Below, in pieces: positions 51,401-54,400 of a stretch of DNA of 64,000 nucleotides (positions within the stretch are counted from its first letter, which is position 1; each line of letters starts with the position of its first letter). The notes under the pieces are model-generated. The model ran no database searches, was not told where the DNA came from, and saw nothing but the letters and a program-made list of their open reading frames with translations. Origin of the DNA: Notospermus geniculatus (taxonomy: Eukaryota > Nemertea > Pilidiophora > Heteronemertea > Lineidae); assembly GCA_002633025.1 (NCBI GenBank), contig NMRB01001777.1, positions 61,083 through 125,082 on the forward strand. Reading direction: 5' to 3'. A program made the position numbers and the translations under genes.

Positions 51401-54400
51401 AAGTCAGGTCAGGCAGTCGTAAACTTCACCCTTGCTCTGCACTTAAGTGTGAATAAATGCATAGCAACCCACTTGGTCCGGCTGCAGCCATCTTTGCAAA
51501 AGGTCTTGTTGGCCAGCCCTAGGTAGTCCTTCGAAAACATCAAGCTTGAGTTTGTGAAATGCTGTCGGGAAGATATACTGCTTCAAAAGCTGATTTTTGC
51601 TCGAGACTTGAGTTTGTTTGTGATGATCCGTTGCTGTCGTTGCTTTATAAATCGCTAACTTTTTGTTCTTCTCTTCCTTCCTCTCTCCGTCGGTGAATTC
51701 CTCTCTTGTGCGTGAAGGATGCCAATACTATGGTAAAGTAATACTCGTGTGCATGATCCATGTGTAATCCTGTTAGACATGAGAGAAATAGCAGTATTTA
51801 GGACAGGCCTTGCCCATTCTGAGCAGTTTCTCTGCATTGTGCGGCAATGTTTAAGCCTGGCATACATCACACTTGTGACTGGATAGAACTTGTCGCCACT
51901 GAGCAACCTGGCAACTGGGAGGAACTAGCTGAAACTGGAGGTGACTGATCAGTCACCAGAAACGGTCGATGTACGCACCGTTGTGACTCACTGGAACTGA
52001 GAAATTGCCAGTTGTCGCGACTTGCAGTTGTTCAACTTTCTAGCGACTGGTTGTACCCAGTTTCGTTCAGTTGCGGCGATGTACGCGGGCTTGCGACAAA
52101 TCAGTGCCAGTTTTGTGAACGAAATTGAGTCTCAACGCCCCGGATGCTACCTGAGTTGCTGCCAGTCACTGGGTCGATGCACGGGTCAGGACATGACGAC
52201 TGACTGGATGGTCCTATCTTTTCCGAGTTGCTGAATTTGCACTGTGCGTGCAGCGCATACATTGACAACGACTGATCAGATGTCACATTTGGTGTTGCGT
52301 CATTGCCCTGCATGGACTACCTATACCCCTTTGGACCTCACAGTACAAGTGTCCAAAAGTGGCAGGGTGACTGCCGTGGATGTCTGAATTGGTAGTTATA
52401 TCTGGCCAATCTGGACACTTGTATTTGGGGGTGTTTGATTGTGGGGTCTACATGTATTTCTGATTGTTAGATTTGGTTCCTTTGACCTGTGTACTTTACC
52501 TTGTGTTAGCCTAGTCCACCCTTCTCAGTGGCCATCTATGGTCACAGGTTCAACGTTTTTCAAGGAGCAGGCATAGACAGTGTATCTACATTGGACCTGA
52601 AAGTTGCTGTCTTTGACATAAACTTTATTTTGGTGCGAAATACGCTGGTATAAGCCCCATTTAGGCCTACACCGTGGAATTTTCACCGTGCCCAGTCCAG
52701 ACAGAGCAGAGTTTGGTACAATTTAGCAAAATGTAAACAGGTCAAGCCAGTTTGTCCCTGCAGGCATACCAAATGGCAGTGTGAACAGGCCTGTCTCACT
52801 TGAATTTCAAAGCAGGCTCGGTTGAGTTCGAGCTCGGCACGCTTCAACCAGGCTAGTGTAAAAAGGGTTTATGAATGAGGAAGGGGATATAACGCCCGGG
52901 GAATAATTGTCGATCATCTTGAGTTTGGAAGTCTGGTTGTCTTCTGCCCAATAGACTCTATCACTCCAATAGAGCGCAGCACCTGACGGTAGCTAGCTAG
53001 GCCTTCAGCGTCCCGACGTCCCGTGCCCCATTCTGAACGCGGTGACGTCACTCGAAAAACCTCCACTTGTTTCAGCGATCATGACGTCGTCTCAAGTCAA
53101 GATGTCATGGAATGAGTACGGGACGTCGTGACGCTGTAGTTACCCGTCAGGTGCTGCGCTCTTTTGGAGTGATATCGTCTATTCCTATTTTATTCCAGTG
53201 TGTAGGTGTCTTTGCCTTCATCGTCAATCAGTCATTGTTAGACTAGAGCTTCATCCAGATCTCATTTCATTCTGTTTCGCGTCACATGCTCCCACTAATT
53301 GCTGCATACTCGGAACTTTTTTGGCAAACAACTTCAGTTATTTTGCTGTGGTGACCTTTGACATTCACCAATTCAAGGCAATTAAAGGTGTTGAACTCAA
53401 TAGTTGGTGCAATAATGTACTGGGAACTTCGTCTCCATGTACTGGTTGAGTCTATCTTGAAAAAAGATGTTGATTTTCTTGAAAAATGATGTTCATTTTC
53501 TTGATTCTCTGTGTAGGCAATGCAGGAAAGTAAGATTTCGGTCTGGTGCTGTGGATGGTTTTTGGAAGGCAGGAAATATAGAATTGGATGGATGCAGTTA
53601 GCCTTTAAGTTTCACAGACATCTTAGGCACCCGTCCACATGAGATTTTTCTGGTGCAAATTCACTCTCTATGGGCAGTTCACCCATAGAAAGCTATGGGC
53701 TGTTGACTATCTATGGGCAGTTCACCCATAGAAAGCTATGGGCTGTTGACTCTCTATGGGCAGTTCACCCATAGAAAACTATGGGCAGTTGACTCTCTAT
53801 GGGCAGTTCACCCATAGAAAGCTATGGGCGGTTGACTCTCTATGGGCAGTTCACCCATAGAAAACTATGGGCTGTTGACTATCTATGGGCAGTTCACCCA
53901 TAGAAAGCTATGGGCTGTTGACTCTAAGGGCAGTTCACCCATAGAAAGCTATGGGCAGTTGACTCTAAGGGCAGTTCACCCATAGAAAGCTATGGGCAGT
54001 TGTTTGTGGTCGTTGGTCTCAGCGAAAGCTGCAAAGCCAGCAGCACACCAGGCGATATCGCAAACAATTTTGTCGCCACTGATCTTCTCGCCAGCCACCG
54101 CAGACTTGGTGATATCGGCTTTGGTATTGTTTGGTATTGGGCGAACATCGCTGGTGAGAGGATTCCACGTGTTGCTGTCCAGCGCACACCTGGCGTCAAC
54201 AGACGATTTTGCTCACTTGCGATCAGATCGCTTGCAATATGGCCTGTTGGCTTGGGAAAACCAACAATGATGATTTGCCCATTGAGAGCCAATTCTCACG
54301 TGGAGGAGTCCCTTTACCTATGTTCTGTAGACATCTTAGATTTATTGCTTGTGTCGGTTACCCCCCCCCCCCCCACTGGTCTGACTCGAATGTTCTCTTT

